Assembly: GCA_002482705.1 (NCBI GenBank)
Contig: DLGM01000206.1
Span: 1 to 15,816, forward strand
DNA length: 15,816 bases
Reading direction: 5' to 3'
Origin: Cyanobacteria bacterium UBA7694
GTDB taxonomy: Bacteria > Cyanobacteriota > Sericytochromatia > UBA7694
The position numbers and the translations under genes are program-made. Of the stretch, positions 1 through 5,829 are shown one piece after another. Position 1 is the stretch's first letter; each line of letters starts with the position of its first letter. The notes beneath the pieces are model-generated. The model ran no database searches and was not told the origin of the DNA. It worked only from the letters and a program-made list of their open reading frames with translations.

Positions 1-990
1 ATTATGACAGCCTATGGCGCCCTCAGCGGCAAAGGGGCCCTCTATCACTCACAAACGGTTGAAAACGAAATGGTGGGCCTGCCCGGCTGGAAAGTCGTTT
101 CCGCTTCAACCCCCAATGATGTGGCAACCCTGTTGGTAGCCGATATTCGTGACCCCAACCCGGTGCATTTTATGTACCCCCGTGCCCATGCCGGTTTCCC
201 CACCGATTCGGCCACCCAACGGGGCTTGGCACACCTAGAGCTGCCAGGGTTTGCTCTGTTGCCCGGCGAAAAAGAGCTGCTTGAACAAACCGAAACCAAC
301 GGCAAAACCCGCTGGTTTAACTACACCTCGCCCGCCCAAGATCAGCGCGATGGCCTGTGGGTCCAACAGTGGCCCGAAGGGCTGGTGATTCCAGAAGACA
401 GCCTCGGCACCGCTCGTGTTCGCCGCGAAGGTGACTACGCCGCCATTTTCTCCCATGGCCGTATGATGCCCATGGCTTGGAAAGGGGCTGAAACCCTCAG
501 TTTCTTAACCGGCCGCCAAGTGGCGGTGCTCGATTTACGCACGCTCAAACCCGCTCCCCTGGCAGATATGGAACCCTATATCCGCAACAGCCAAGGGCGC
601 ATTCTGCTGCTCAATGAAGCCGTGCACAACAATAACTGGATGCACAGCCTGTGCCAAGATTTGCTTCAGGCCTATGGCTGGGGTTTTGAGACTTACCCCA
701 AAGTGCTGAGCACGACCGATTCTCCTGTCGCTCAAGCTTTTGTCATGGAACAACAAATTGTGCCCCAACCGGAAGATGTGGTCACCGCTCTGTGCGAGTT
801 TTTCCGTCCCGAAGAAATTGCCCGGGCCGCCGAGCGCGTGGGAGTGCCCCTGCCCCTTAACCCCACCACCCAATGGTTTGAAACATCGGCCCTGCGCACC
901 TTTGCCGCAGCGGCCCTGCAATACACCGAGGCCCACAGCCCGGCCTGTAATACACCCGTTAACCCGTTAAAATCTGCTGTAAGGAGCTAA
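1..990 (+). CDS. 2-oxoacid dehydrogenase E1 component, beta-subunit-type C-terminal part (5' truncated by window)
   Basis: This is the transketolase-like C-terminal part of a thiamine-diphosphate-dependent 2-oxoacid dehydrogenase (pyruvate or branched-chain 2-oxoacid type). Such subunits carry out oxidative decarboxylation and pass the acyl group to the E2 lipoyl domain. The reading frame is open from base 1, and the first residues correspond to the internal E1-beta segment that usually reads TPYG..., followed by YHSQT and PGWKVVSASTPND. The true start is therefore upstream, and the ATG at 4 is internal. Further family landmarks are IRDPNPVHFMYPRA, GRQVAVLDLRTLKP and ILLLNEAVHNNNW. It differs from a standard E1 beta by extra sequence before the second domain (about residues 95-130) and a roughly 40-residue tail after the usual end. 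The stop codon is 2 bp from the next start. It could be a free beta subunit or the end of an alpha-beta fusion; the substrate cannot be assigned here. Confidence 0.8.
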   Translation: MMTAYGALSGKGALYHSQTVENEMVGLPGWKVVSASTPNDVATLLVADIRDPNPVHFMYPRAHAGFPTDSATQRGLAHLELPGFALLPGEKELLEQTETNGKTRWFNYTSPAQDQRDGLWVQQWPEGLVIPEDSLGTARVRREGDYAAIFSHGRMMPMAWKGAETLSFLTGRQVAVLDLRTLKPAPLADMEPYIRNSQGRILLLNEAVHNNNWMHSLCQDLLQAYGWGFETYPKVLSTTDSPVAQAFVMEQQIVPQPEDVVTALCEFFRPEEIARAAERVGVPLPLNPTTQWFETSALRTFAAAALQYTEAHSPACNTPVNPLKSAVRS

Positions 991-992
991 AC

Positions 993-1772
993 ATGGAATT
1001 ACAATTCATCACAATTGACGTCAACGAAGGGGTGGCATTGGTCACGCTCAATCACCCCCCGGTCAATGCCTTAAGCCCCAAAGTGGTCGATGAACTCGAA
1101 GCCGCTTTTAAAACCATTGAAGCGGACCCCCAGGTACGCGCCGTGGTGCTCACAGGCCACGGGCCAAAAATCTTTGTTGCCGGAGCCGATATCAAAGCCA
1201 TGATGGGCATGAATTCAGCCCAGGCGGAAGAACTGGCGCTGACCGGTCAGGCTGCGCTGAACCGTCTGCAAAATATGCCCAAGCTGTCGATCTGTGCCCT
1301 CAATGGCATGGCCCTCGGCGGCGGCTTAGAGCTGGCCATGGCCTGTGATATCCGCCTCTGTGCTGAACATGCCACCCTGGGGCAGCCTGAAATTAACCTG
1401 GGGATTATCCCCGGTTTTGGTGGCACCCAGCGTCTGACCCGGTTTGTGGGCATTGCCCGCGCCAAAGAAATGTTGCTCACTGGCGACCCGATCTCAGCCC
1501 AAACGGCCTTAGAGTGGGGCTTGGTCAATCACGTATTGCCCGCAGATCAGGTGCTGCCCAAGGCCATGGAAATTGCCCATAAAGTTGCAGCCAAGGCACC
1601 TGTGGCCCAACAGTTGATCCACGATGCCGTTGAACGGGGCATTGAAATGCCTTTGGCCAATGCCCTGCGCGTCGAAGCAGACAATTTCCGTAAGGTCTTT
1701 GAAACCGAAGACAAAAACGAGGGCATTCGCGCCTTTATTGAAAAGCGCGTTCCCCACTTCCAGGGCAAATAA
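993..1772 (+). CDS. Enoyl-CoA hydratase/isomerase (crotonase family)
   Basis: A 259-residue cytoplasmic crotonase of typical family length. It should hydrate trans-2-enoyl-CoA during fatty-acid or branched-chain amino-acid degradation. The first oxyanion-hole segment is VAGADIK (62-68) and the second is LGGGLE (108-113). Both acidic residues used by true hydratases are present: E113 in GGGLEL and E133 in GQPEINLG, followed by PGFGGTQRL. That favours hydratase over family members lacking one of the glutamates. The start is supported by a good ribosome-binding site, AAGGAG at 981-986, 6 bp before the ATG and overlapping the end of the upstream E1 gene. The 2-3 bp gaps on both sides imply one operon with the E1 subunit and the SDR gene. 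Together E1 and hydratase suggest acyl-CoA catabolism of a branched-chain 2-oxoacid (inference). Confidence 0.9.
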   Translation: MELQFITIDVNEGVALVTLNHPPVNALSPKVVDELEAAFKTIEADPQVRAVVLTGHGPKIFVAGADIKAMMGMNSAQAEELALTGQAALNRLQNMPKLSICALNGMALGGGLELAMACDIRLCAEHATLGQPEINLGIIPGFGGTQRLTRFVGIARAKEMLLTGDPISAQTALEWGLVNHVLPADQVLPKAMEIAHKVAAKAPVAQQLIHDAVERGIEMPLANALRVEADNFRKVFETEDKNEGIRAFIEKRVPHFQGK

Positions 1773-1775
1773 GCC

Positions 1776-2645
1776 GTGCCGGGTCATGTGCTCGTCACCG
1801 GTGCCGCCGGTTTTTTAGGTACCCGCCTCTGTCAGCGGTTGCAGGCTTCCGGCTGGACCGTGCGTGCTTTGACCCATCGCCCCCACCCCCCCCTCGGGCC
1901 GCACATTGAAATGCTGCTCGGGGACGTGCGCAATGGCGAGCAACTGCGGGAATATGCCCGTGGTTGCTCGCTGATTGTCCATTTGGTGGCTGCCCCCGAA
2001 CACCAAGCCCCCCAACAGTTGATCGACACCCATGTCACGGGCACCCTCAATGTGTTACATGCCGCCCTGGCCAATGACTGTCGCGTACTACACACCTCCA
2101 GTTGTTCGGTCTACGGCGAATCCCTGTACACGCCCATGGATGAGCAACATCCCCTGCAAGGGCGTACTCCTTATGCCGCGGCCCGGATTGCCGCCGATAT
2201 GTTGGCTGAAAGCTTTTACCGCTCGTTTCAACTGCCGCTGCTCATCCTGCGCCCATTTCCCCTCTATGGTCCAGGCCAGCGCCGGGGCCTTCTCCCCTGG
2301 CTGCAAGGACGTTTACAGGCTCCCGAAAGCCTGGCCCTCGACCCAGAAAGCGTAGATCTGCTACACGTAGCTGATGCGGCAGAGTATTTTGCCCAAGCCC
2401 TGGGCCACATTCCCTTTGATGGGCAAACCTATAATCTCGGCAGTGGAGAACATTGGACCCTTTCAGAACTGGCTGCCCTGCTTTTGGCTGAATGGGGCCA
2501 AGATCGCCCAGTTACAACTACCGCAGCCCCCCAAACGAGCCTGATTCCCAATCTTCAGGCTTTGGCTCGCTGGATTAGCTGGCGTCCGCAACACCAGTTA
2601 CAACCTTCGTTGGCAAGCCTCTTACAACCTGTGACCGAACTTTGA
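1776..2645 (+). CDS. NAD(P)-dependent epimerase/dehydratase, extended SDR family, YxxxR variant
   Basis: A 289-residue extended short-chain dehydrogenase, the superfamily of nucleotide-sugar epimerases/dehydratases and related reductases. The N-terminal Rossmann motif G9-A-A-G12-F-L-G15 follows a hydrophobic strand. D50 in LLGDVRN is the usual adenine-contacting aspartate. HTSSCSVYG (106-114) is the serine-containing strand before the active site. The tyrosine motif reads Y133-A-A-A-R137 rather than YxxxK, so the catalytic lysine is replaced by arginine. RPFPLYGPGQ (159-168), the HVADAA segment and YNLGSGE are normal for the family. The start is GTG at 1776, chosen because it directly precedes the Rossmann strand and lies 3 bp after the hydratase stop; the ribosome-binding site is weak, so translational coupling is likely. 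Substrate unknown. Confidence 0.85.
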   Translation: MPGHVLVTGAAGFLGTRLCQRLQASGWTVRALTHRPHPPLGPHIEMLLGDVRNGEQLREYARGCSLIVHLVAAPEHQAPQQLIDTHVTGTLNVLHAALANDCRVLHTSSCSVYGESLYTPMDEQHPLQGRTPYAAARIAADMLAESFYRSFQLPLLILRPFPLYGPGQRRGLLPWLQGRLQAPESLALDPESVDLLHVADAAEYFAQALGHIPFDGQTYNLGSGEHWTLSELAALLLAEWGQDRPVTTTAAPQTSLIPNLQALARWISWRPQHQLQPSLASLLQPVTEL

Positions 2646-2754
2646 CCAAACGGTGACAGAAGCGAAGAAACAATGACCTAAGCAAGCTGTGCCGCTTCCT
2701 ACAATGGTTTTAGAGCTGAACATCCAGCTAAAGCCTTTGTCAGAAAGCAGAATC
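2646..2754 (+). promoter_or_regulatory. Leader region before the desaturase gene
   Basis: A 109 bp gap separates the SDR operon from the desaturase. It holds TACAAT at 2700-2705, a fair -10 match, but no convincing -35 at 16-18 bp. CGGTGACA at 2651-2658 matches 7 of 8 positions of the octamer arrayed around the response regulator further right. No terminator for the upstream operon is visible, so read-through is possible. Confidence 0.25.
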
Positions 2755-3651
2755 ATGGCCCAACAAACTCTTCACCGCCCTCAGATCGTTACCCCCCCGC
2801 CCCAAACAGCCACCACTTATAGCTATACTGCCTGGGTCTTTTTTGCCCTCATGCATTTGGCCTGTTTGCCGGTGCTATTTGTGGGCTGGAGCCCGATTGC
2901 GATCGGCATGGCAGTAGCCCTCTATGGGGTGCGGATGTTTGCCATTACCGGGGGCTACCACCGCTATTTTTCCCACCGCTCGTTTAAAACCTCGCGGGGG
3001 GTGCAGTTTTTTCTCGCTCTGTTAGGTGCTTCTGCAGCCCAACAGGGCCCCCTCTGGTGGGCTGCCAATCACCGTCACCATCACCATTTTTCTGATCAAC
3101 CTGGGGATCTGCACTCCCCCAAACAGCAGGGCTTTTTTATGGCCCATATCGGCTGGATTCCCCTGCAACAAAATTTACCCATTCGCTGGAACCTGATCCC
3201 CGATTTTGCCAAGTACCCTGAACTGCGCTGGCTCGATCAGAACCATATCCTGGCCCCATTTGCCTTGGGAGCCCTGACCTTTGCCCTGGGAAGCCTGTTA
3301 GAAACATTTGCCCCAGGCTTGGGCACCAACGGCCCCCAAATGCTGATCTGGGGCTTTTTTATCTCGACTGTGGCCCTGTACCACGGCACCTTTACCATCA
3401 ACTCTTTAGCCCATACCTGGGGCCAACGCCGTTATGCCACCAAAGATGACAGCCGCAATAACTTTTGGCTGGCCCTGCTCACCCTCGGGGAAGGCTGGCA
3501 CAATAACCACCATTACTACGCCTCTTCAGTGCGTCAGGGTTTTTATTGGTGGGAAATTGATATCACCTATTATGTCCTGTGGAGCATGGCCCGGCTGGGG
3601 CTGGTCTGGGACCTCAAACAGGTACCCCGCCATTTGCGCGATCGCCGTTAA
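2755..3651 (+). CDS. Membrane fatty acid desaturase, delta-9 acyl-CoA/acyl-lipid type
   Basis: A 298-residue di-iron membrane desaturase that inserts a cis double bond into acyl chains and so sets membrane fluidity. All three histidine boxes of the stearoyl-CoA desaturase family are present: HRYFSH (69-74), HRHHH (106-110, continuing HFSD) and HNNHH (249-253). The additional histidine before the third box is seen in NSLAHTWG (H220). Hydrophobic segments at about 25-65, 84-95 and 164-210 fit the usual four-helix membrane arrangement. The ATG at 2755 was chosen because it gives the usual short polar N terminus; in-frame starts at 2689 (GTG) and 2704 (ATG) would add residues unlike the family. 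Electron donor unknown; the small iron-sulphur gene just downstream is a tempting but unproven partner. Confidence 0.92.
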   Translation: MAQQTLHRPQIVTPPPQTATTYSYTAWVFFALMHLACLPVLFVGWSPIAIGMAVALYGVRMFAITGGYHRYFSHRSFKTSRGVQFFLALLGASAAQQGPLWWAANHRHHHHFSDQPGDLHSPKQQGFFMAHIGWIPLQQNLPIRWNLIPDFAKYPELRWLDQNHILAPFALGALTFALGSLLETFAPGLGTNGPQMLIWGFFISTVALYHGTFTINSLAHTWGQRRYATKDDSRNNFWLALLTLGEGWHNNHHYYASSVRQGFYWWEIDITYYVLWSMARLGLVWDLKQVPRHLRDRR

Positions 3652-3686
3652 TTCTCAGAACTGCTTACTTCTCGGCCCAATCCGCC

Positions 3687-3694
3687 TATACAAT
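3687..3694 (+). promoter_or_regulatory. Possible extended -10 element TATACAAT
   Basis: TATACAAT lies only 6 bp upstream of the ATG of the small iron-sulphur gene. If it is a real -10, transcription would start at or next to the start codon and give a leaderless mRNA. There is no good -35 at standard spacing. Read-through from the desaturase, 49 bp upstream, is the alternative. Confidence 0.25.
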
Positions 3695-3700
3695 GCGGAT

Positions 3701-3934
3701 ATGGGCTTTTCTATTGATCGCTGCATCTGTTTTCAACGCACCTTTGCCGAACTGCAAGAGGTCGCACAAACCCATGGAATTAAACGCCTCGAAGTCTTGC
3801 AAGAGCACATTCCTTTTGGTGGCAACTGCGGCCTCTGCCATCCCTATGTGAGACGCATGCTGCGTACCGGGGAAGTGGTCTTTCAAGAATTGCTCACCCC
3901 CAAGGATGAACCCTCATCATTTGAGCAGGAATAA
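3701..3934 (+). CDS. Bfd-like [2Fe-2S]-binding small protein
   Basis: A 77-residue protein with the cysteine spacing of bacterioferritin-associated-ferredoxin-type [2Fe-2S] domains: C8-x-C10, then 32 residues, then C43-x2-C46, in DRCICF and GGNCGLCHPYVRRML. Family members act as small electron carriers or sit on larger redox proteins; the partner here is not evident. The frame is open much further upstream, but that part lies inside the desaturase gene in another frame, so the ATG at 3701, just before the first cysteines, is taken as the start. No clear ribosome-binding site precedes it. It follows the desaturase by 49 bp on the same strand. Its last 18 bases overlap the 3' end of the convergent minus-strand gene. 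Confidence 0.75.
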   Translation: MGFSIDRCICFQRTFAELQEVAQTHGIKRLEVLQEHIPFGGNCGLCHPYVRRMLRTGEVVFQELLTPKDEPSSFEQE

Positions 3935-4501
3935 ATTCCAGGTGCGCTCTAACTCAAAAGCCGGGGCCTGCTGCACATTCTCAATCAGGCCATAGAGCAG
4001 CTCAAAATCAATCGTAGCCTCTTCAGCACCTTCTGACTCCCGCTCTTCGTCAAAGTCGCTGTCGGTTCCCGTTTCTTCTTCCTCTTCTTCAGCCGCTTCA
4101 ATTTCAGCGGCCTCTTCCGCTTCCCCCGCCTCTTCCGGGGCTTCCCCCTCTTCCAAAGCTTCCGTTTCTGAGGCGCTTTCGGCTTCTTCCGGCCCCTCAG
4201 CAGCTTCCGTATCGTCCACTTCTTCGCCTTCTTCTGGCTCCTCTAAGCGCAATACCCCGGCGATTTCTTCGGCAGCTTTGGCCACTTCAGCCTTTTCCTG
4301 CTTAAAATTGGCGGTATTGACCTCTTCCATCGGGGTCTCTTCAAAGGTTTTGGCTTTATTTTCATCTTTGAGATTGAGCGTTGGTTTGGCTTCCGTAGGA
4401 GGAGCAGCAGCCGGGGCTGGTGCAGGAGCAGCTTGGGTCTGGGGACGCTGAATGGGGGTAAGGGGGGCGGTGCGACCAATATTGGAAGAAGAATTTATCA
4501 T
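3917..4501 (-). CDS. Acidic, Pro/Ala/Glu-rich low-complexity protein of unknown function
   Basis: A 194-residue protein I do not recognise. Residues 15-40 are rich in Pro, Ala and Gln. The middle is a mixed charged segment (about 42-85) with FEETPMEEV and IAGVLRL. Residues 87-165 are overwhelmingly Glu with Ala, Ser and Gly, giving a very negative, probably disordered region. The last 30 residues, around IDFELLYGLIENVQ, look like a short folded or amphipathic C-terminal segment. No signal peptide or membrane segment is seen. The start at 4501 is supported by AGGA a few bases upstream on the minus strand. A weak promoter may lie at 4531-4559 on that strand (TAGAAT, 17 bp spacer, TTGTTT). The 3' end overlaps the iron-sulphur gene. 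The frame stays open through the repetitive region, which supports a real gene. Confidence 0.6.
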   Translation of the reverse strand: MINSSSNIGRTAPLTPIQRPQTQAAPAPAPAAAPPTEAKPTLNLKDENKAKTFEETPMEEVNTANFKQEKAEVAKAAEEIAGVLRLEEPEEGEEVDDTEAAEGPEEAESASETEALEEGEAPEEAGEAEEAAEIEAAEEEEEETGTDSDFDEERESEGAEEATIDFELLYGLIENVQQAPAFELERTWNLFLLK

Positions 4502-4625
4502 GATTCCTGGCCTTGCAAAGATCTGCCCTTATTCTAACAAAGGGCCTGGCTTGAAACAAACGCTAAATGGCCCAAGTGTGGCAAAGTCTGGGCAAAAGCT
4601 GTAAAAATCTTGTCTACATCTCAAT

Positions 4626-4649
4626 AAAAAAGCTCCCCGGATGGGGAGC
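4626..4649 (-). terminator. Intrinsic terminator, leftward
   Basis: Read on the minus strand, GCTCCCC, a 4-base loop and GGGGAGC form a perfect 7 bp stem followed by six T. No U-tract exists on the plus side, so it serves leftward transcription only. It lies upstream of the acidic-protein gene, so it either ends a small RNA begun near 4779 or acts as an attenuator in that gene's leader. Confidence 0.8.
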
Positions 4650-4779
4650 GGATAGCAGAGGTGATGGGCCTGTTTCTGTGAGCCACAGGAAGCGTCAGCA
4701 GCTATATATGTCCACTGCACCCCTTGCTGGAGAAAATCTGTGAGTTCATGTGAGCGAACCAACAGACTTTAAGCGCTTA
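4626..4779 (-). ncRNA. Predicted structured small RNA or leader RNA, leftward
   Basis: There is no credible gene here, but base pairing is dense on the minus strand. Hairpin 1 (4770 down to 4733) pairs AAAGTCTGT with ACAGATTTT (9 bp including one G-U) and continues, after one mismatch, with GGTTC/GAACT around an 8-base loop. Stem 2 pairs AGCAAGGGGTG (4728-4718) with CACCTCTGCT (4663-4654), 10 bp with one bulged A. It encloses CTGTG-GCT-CACAG (4688-4676). The terminator hairpin follows at once. A -10 match TATAAA sits at 4792-4787, giving a start near 4779; no clear -35 is seen. I could not match it to the conserved cores of SRP RNA, 6S, tmRNA or a riboswitch I know. It may be a free RNA or the leader of the acidic-protein gene 120 bp further on. 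Confidence 0.45.
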
Positions 4780-4830
4780 ACAAGCCTTTATACCTTAGTT
4801 TTAGTTGTAACATAGATCGGCGCTGAAAAA

Positions 4831-4896
4831 TATCACCAAATGGTGACATGTTTATTGCGCAAAATGGTGACAGATTTTGTCACCAAAATGGTGACA
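4831..4896 (+). repeat. Left array of three TGGTGACA octamers, 24 bp apart
   Basis: TGGTGACA occurs at 4841, 4865 and 4889, exactly 24 bp from start to start. Two copies are halves of palindromes: TATCACCA-AA-TGGTGACA (4831-4848) and TGTCACCA-AAA-TGGTGACA (4878-4896). The middle copy is a lone half-site. The array sits between the leftward RNA, about 50-115 bp upstream of its predicted start, and the response-regulator promoter. This is where operators of a helix-turn-helix regulator would be expected. Confidence 0.85.
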
Positions 4897-5020
4897 AGCA
4901 CTCGTTCGGCAAAGGGCTCAAATGCTTATCAATAAATCATTATAGTCTGTAACCAGGATCATCACAGTAACCGGGGGATCAGGTATTATCTGGAAAGCTA
5001 GATTTATTTCTGAGGCACTA
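4897..5020 (+). other. AT-rich spacer between left array and regulator promoter
   Basis: About 125 bp with no gene. It contains TATAGT at 4941-4946, a possible rightward -10 about 45 bp from the left array, but no good -35. I see no stable hairpin or terminator here. Confidence 0.3.
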
Positions 5021-5049
5021 TTGAATCTGATAAAAGCATCCAGTATGAT
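5021..5049 (+). promoter_or_regulatory. Predicted sigma-70-type promoter of the response regulator
   Basis: TTGAAT (5021-5026) and TATGAT (5044-5049) are separated by 17 bp. They match the -35 and -10 consensus at 4/6 and 5/6. Transcription would start near 5056 and leave a leader of about 25 bases before the ATG at 5081, with a purine-rich AGAGAGA as the likely ribosome-binding site. Confidence 0.5.
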
Positions 5050-5080
5050 AGATACGTCACAAGAATAGAGAGATCTGGCG

Positions 5081-5743
5081 ATGAGTGAGCGGATACATAT
5101 CTTAGTATGTGAGGATCACCCCCTCATGTTAGAAGCCATTGAAGATCGCCTGGCTTGGGAAGACTCCCTGCCCCATCCGGTCTCTGTCACTGCCTGCCGG
5201 ACCGCTGAAATAGCGATTGAAAAGGCCTTGGCCAACCCCCCGGACATTATCCTCATGGATTTACGCCTGGAAAATGGGATGAGCGGGTATCAAGCCATCC
5301 CGCTCTTAAAGCGTCAGGTGCCACAAGCCCGGCTGATTGTCTACAGCGGCGAGGTTGTTGAAGGCCCGCTGTTGGCTAAACTCATGCGCGATCGCATTGA
5401 TGGCTATATTCACAAAATGTCTGAGCCCGCGCTCTTAATCAAAGCAATTCAAAAGGTCTATGCTGGCGGGTCTTTTTTTGACCCCAAAATCGAGCGTCAG
5501 CTGATTGCCCTTTTACGCGAGACCCCCCTTGATATATCTCCGGAAACATTGTCTGCCCGTGAACTACAAACCCTCAAAATGATTGCCGAAGGGCGTACCA
5601 TCGAACAGCTAGCCCATGAATTACAGCTCACCCGCAGCACCGTACGTACCCATTTGCGCCGTGGCATGGACAAATTGCGCATTGACAGCGTCCATGATCT
5701 CATTCGTTACTGTCAGCGTCATGGGATTATTTCCCTCCATTAG
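5081..5743 (+). CDS. NarL/LuxR-family two-component response regulator (orphan)
   Basis: A 220-residue transcriptional regulator with an N-terminal receiver domain (about 5-127) and a C-terminal LuxR-type helix-turn-helix (about 157-212). The receiver has the acidic pair E11-D12, the phospho-acceptor D60 in ILMDLRL, the switch S89 in VYSGE and K112 in YIHKMSE, so it should be phosphorylatable. The output domain shows SARELQTLKMIAEG, followed by the recognition region LTRSTVRTHLRR. No histidine kinase is encoded nearby. The gene is flanked by matching arrays of TGGTGACA: one upstream of its promoter, the other starting 17 bp after its stop. LuxR-type regulators bind inverted repeats as dimers, so self-recognition of these palindromes is a reasonable inference, not shown here. 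Confidence 0.92.
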   Translation: MSERIHILVCEDHPLMLEAIEDRLAWEDSLPHPVSVTACRTAEIAIEKALANPPDIILMDLRLENGMSGYQAIPLLKRQVPQARLIVYSGEVVEGPLLAKLMRDRIDGYIHKMSEPALLIKAIQKVYAGGSFFDPKIERQLIALLRETPLDISPETLSARELQTLKMIAEGRTIEQLAHELQLTRSTVRTHLRRGMDKLRIDSVHDLIRYCQRHGIISLH

Positions 5744-5759
5744 CGCGTTTCAGCCTCAA

Positions 5760-5815
5760 TGGTGACAAAACCTGTCACCATTTTGGTGACAAAACTTGTC
5801 ACCATTTTGGTGACG
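5760..5815 (+). repeat. Right array of three TGGTGACA octamers, 24 bp apart
   Basis: TGGTGACA occurs at 5760 and 5784, and TGGTGACG (last base changed) at 5808, again exactly 24 bp apart. The second and third copies belong to palindromes with TTT spacers: TGTCACCA-TTT-TGGTGACA (5773-5791) and 5797-5815. The TGTCACCA halves are also 24 bp apart. The array lies between the stop of the response regulator and a rightward hairpin-rich region. In RNA the palindromes would also fold into 8 bp hairpins, so a 3'-UTR role cannot be excluded. Confidence 0.85.
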
Positions 5816-5829
5816 CACTCCCAAAGGGC

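Noticed and set aside
3434..3700. A long N-terminal extension of the iron-sulphur gene.
   Set aside because: The upstream part lies within the desaturase coding sequence in another frame and has no family resemblance; homologous sequence begins just before the first cysteines.
4529..4762. A 77-codon open frame on the minus strand in the gap left of the response regulator.
   Set aside because: It runs straight through the terminator hairpin and the paired stems, has an irregular Cys/His-rich composition and no ribosome-binding site; the region is better explained as structured RNA.
4626..4779. Identification of the left RNA as SRP RNA, 6S RNA or tmRNA.
   Set aside because: The conserved SRP GGAA-type apical core is absent on this strand, the 5' and 3' ends do not pair as in 6S, and it is too short for tmRNA and has no tRNA-like end.
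4831..5815. The 24 bp-phased octamers as a CRISPR array.
   Set aside because: The repeated part is only 8-19 bp, there are three copies per side, the intervals are short and largely palindromic, and no cas gene is present.
4831..5815. The two arrays as ends of a mobile element carrying the regulator.
   Set aside because: No transposase or integrase lies between them, no target-site duplication is seen, and the internal phasing fits operators better than transposon ends.
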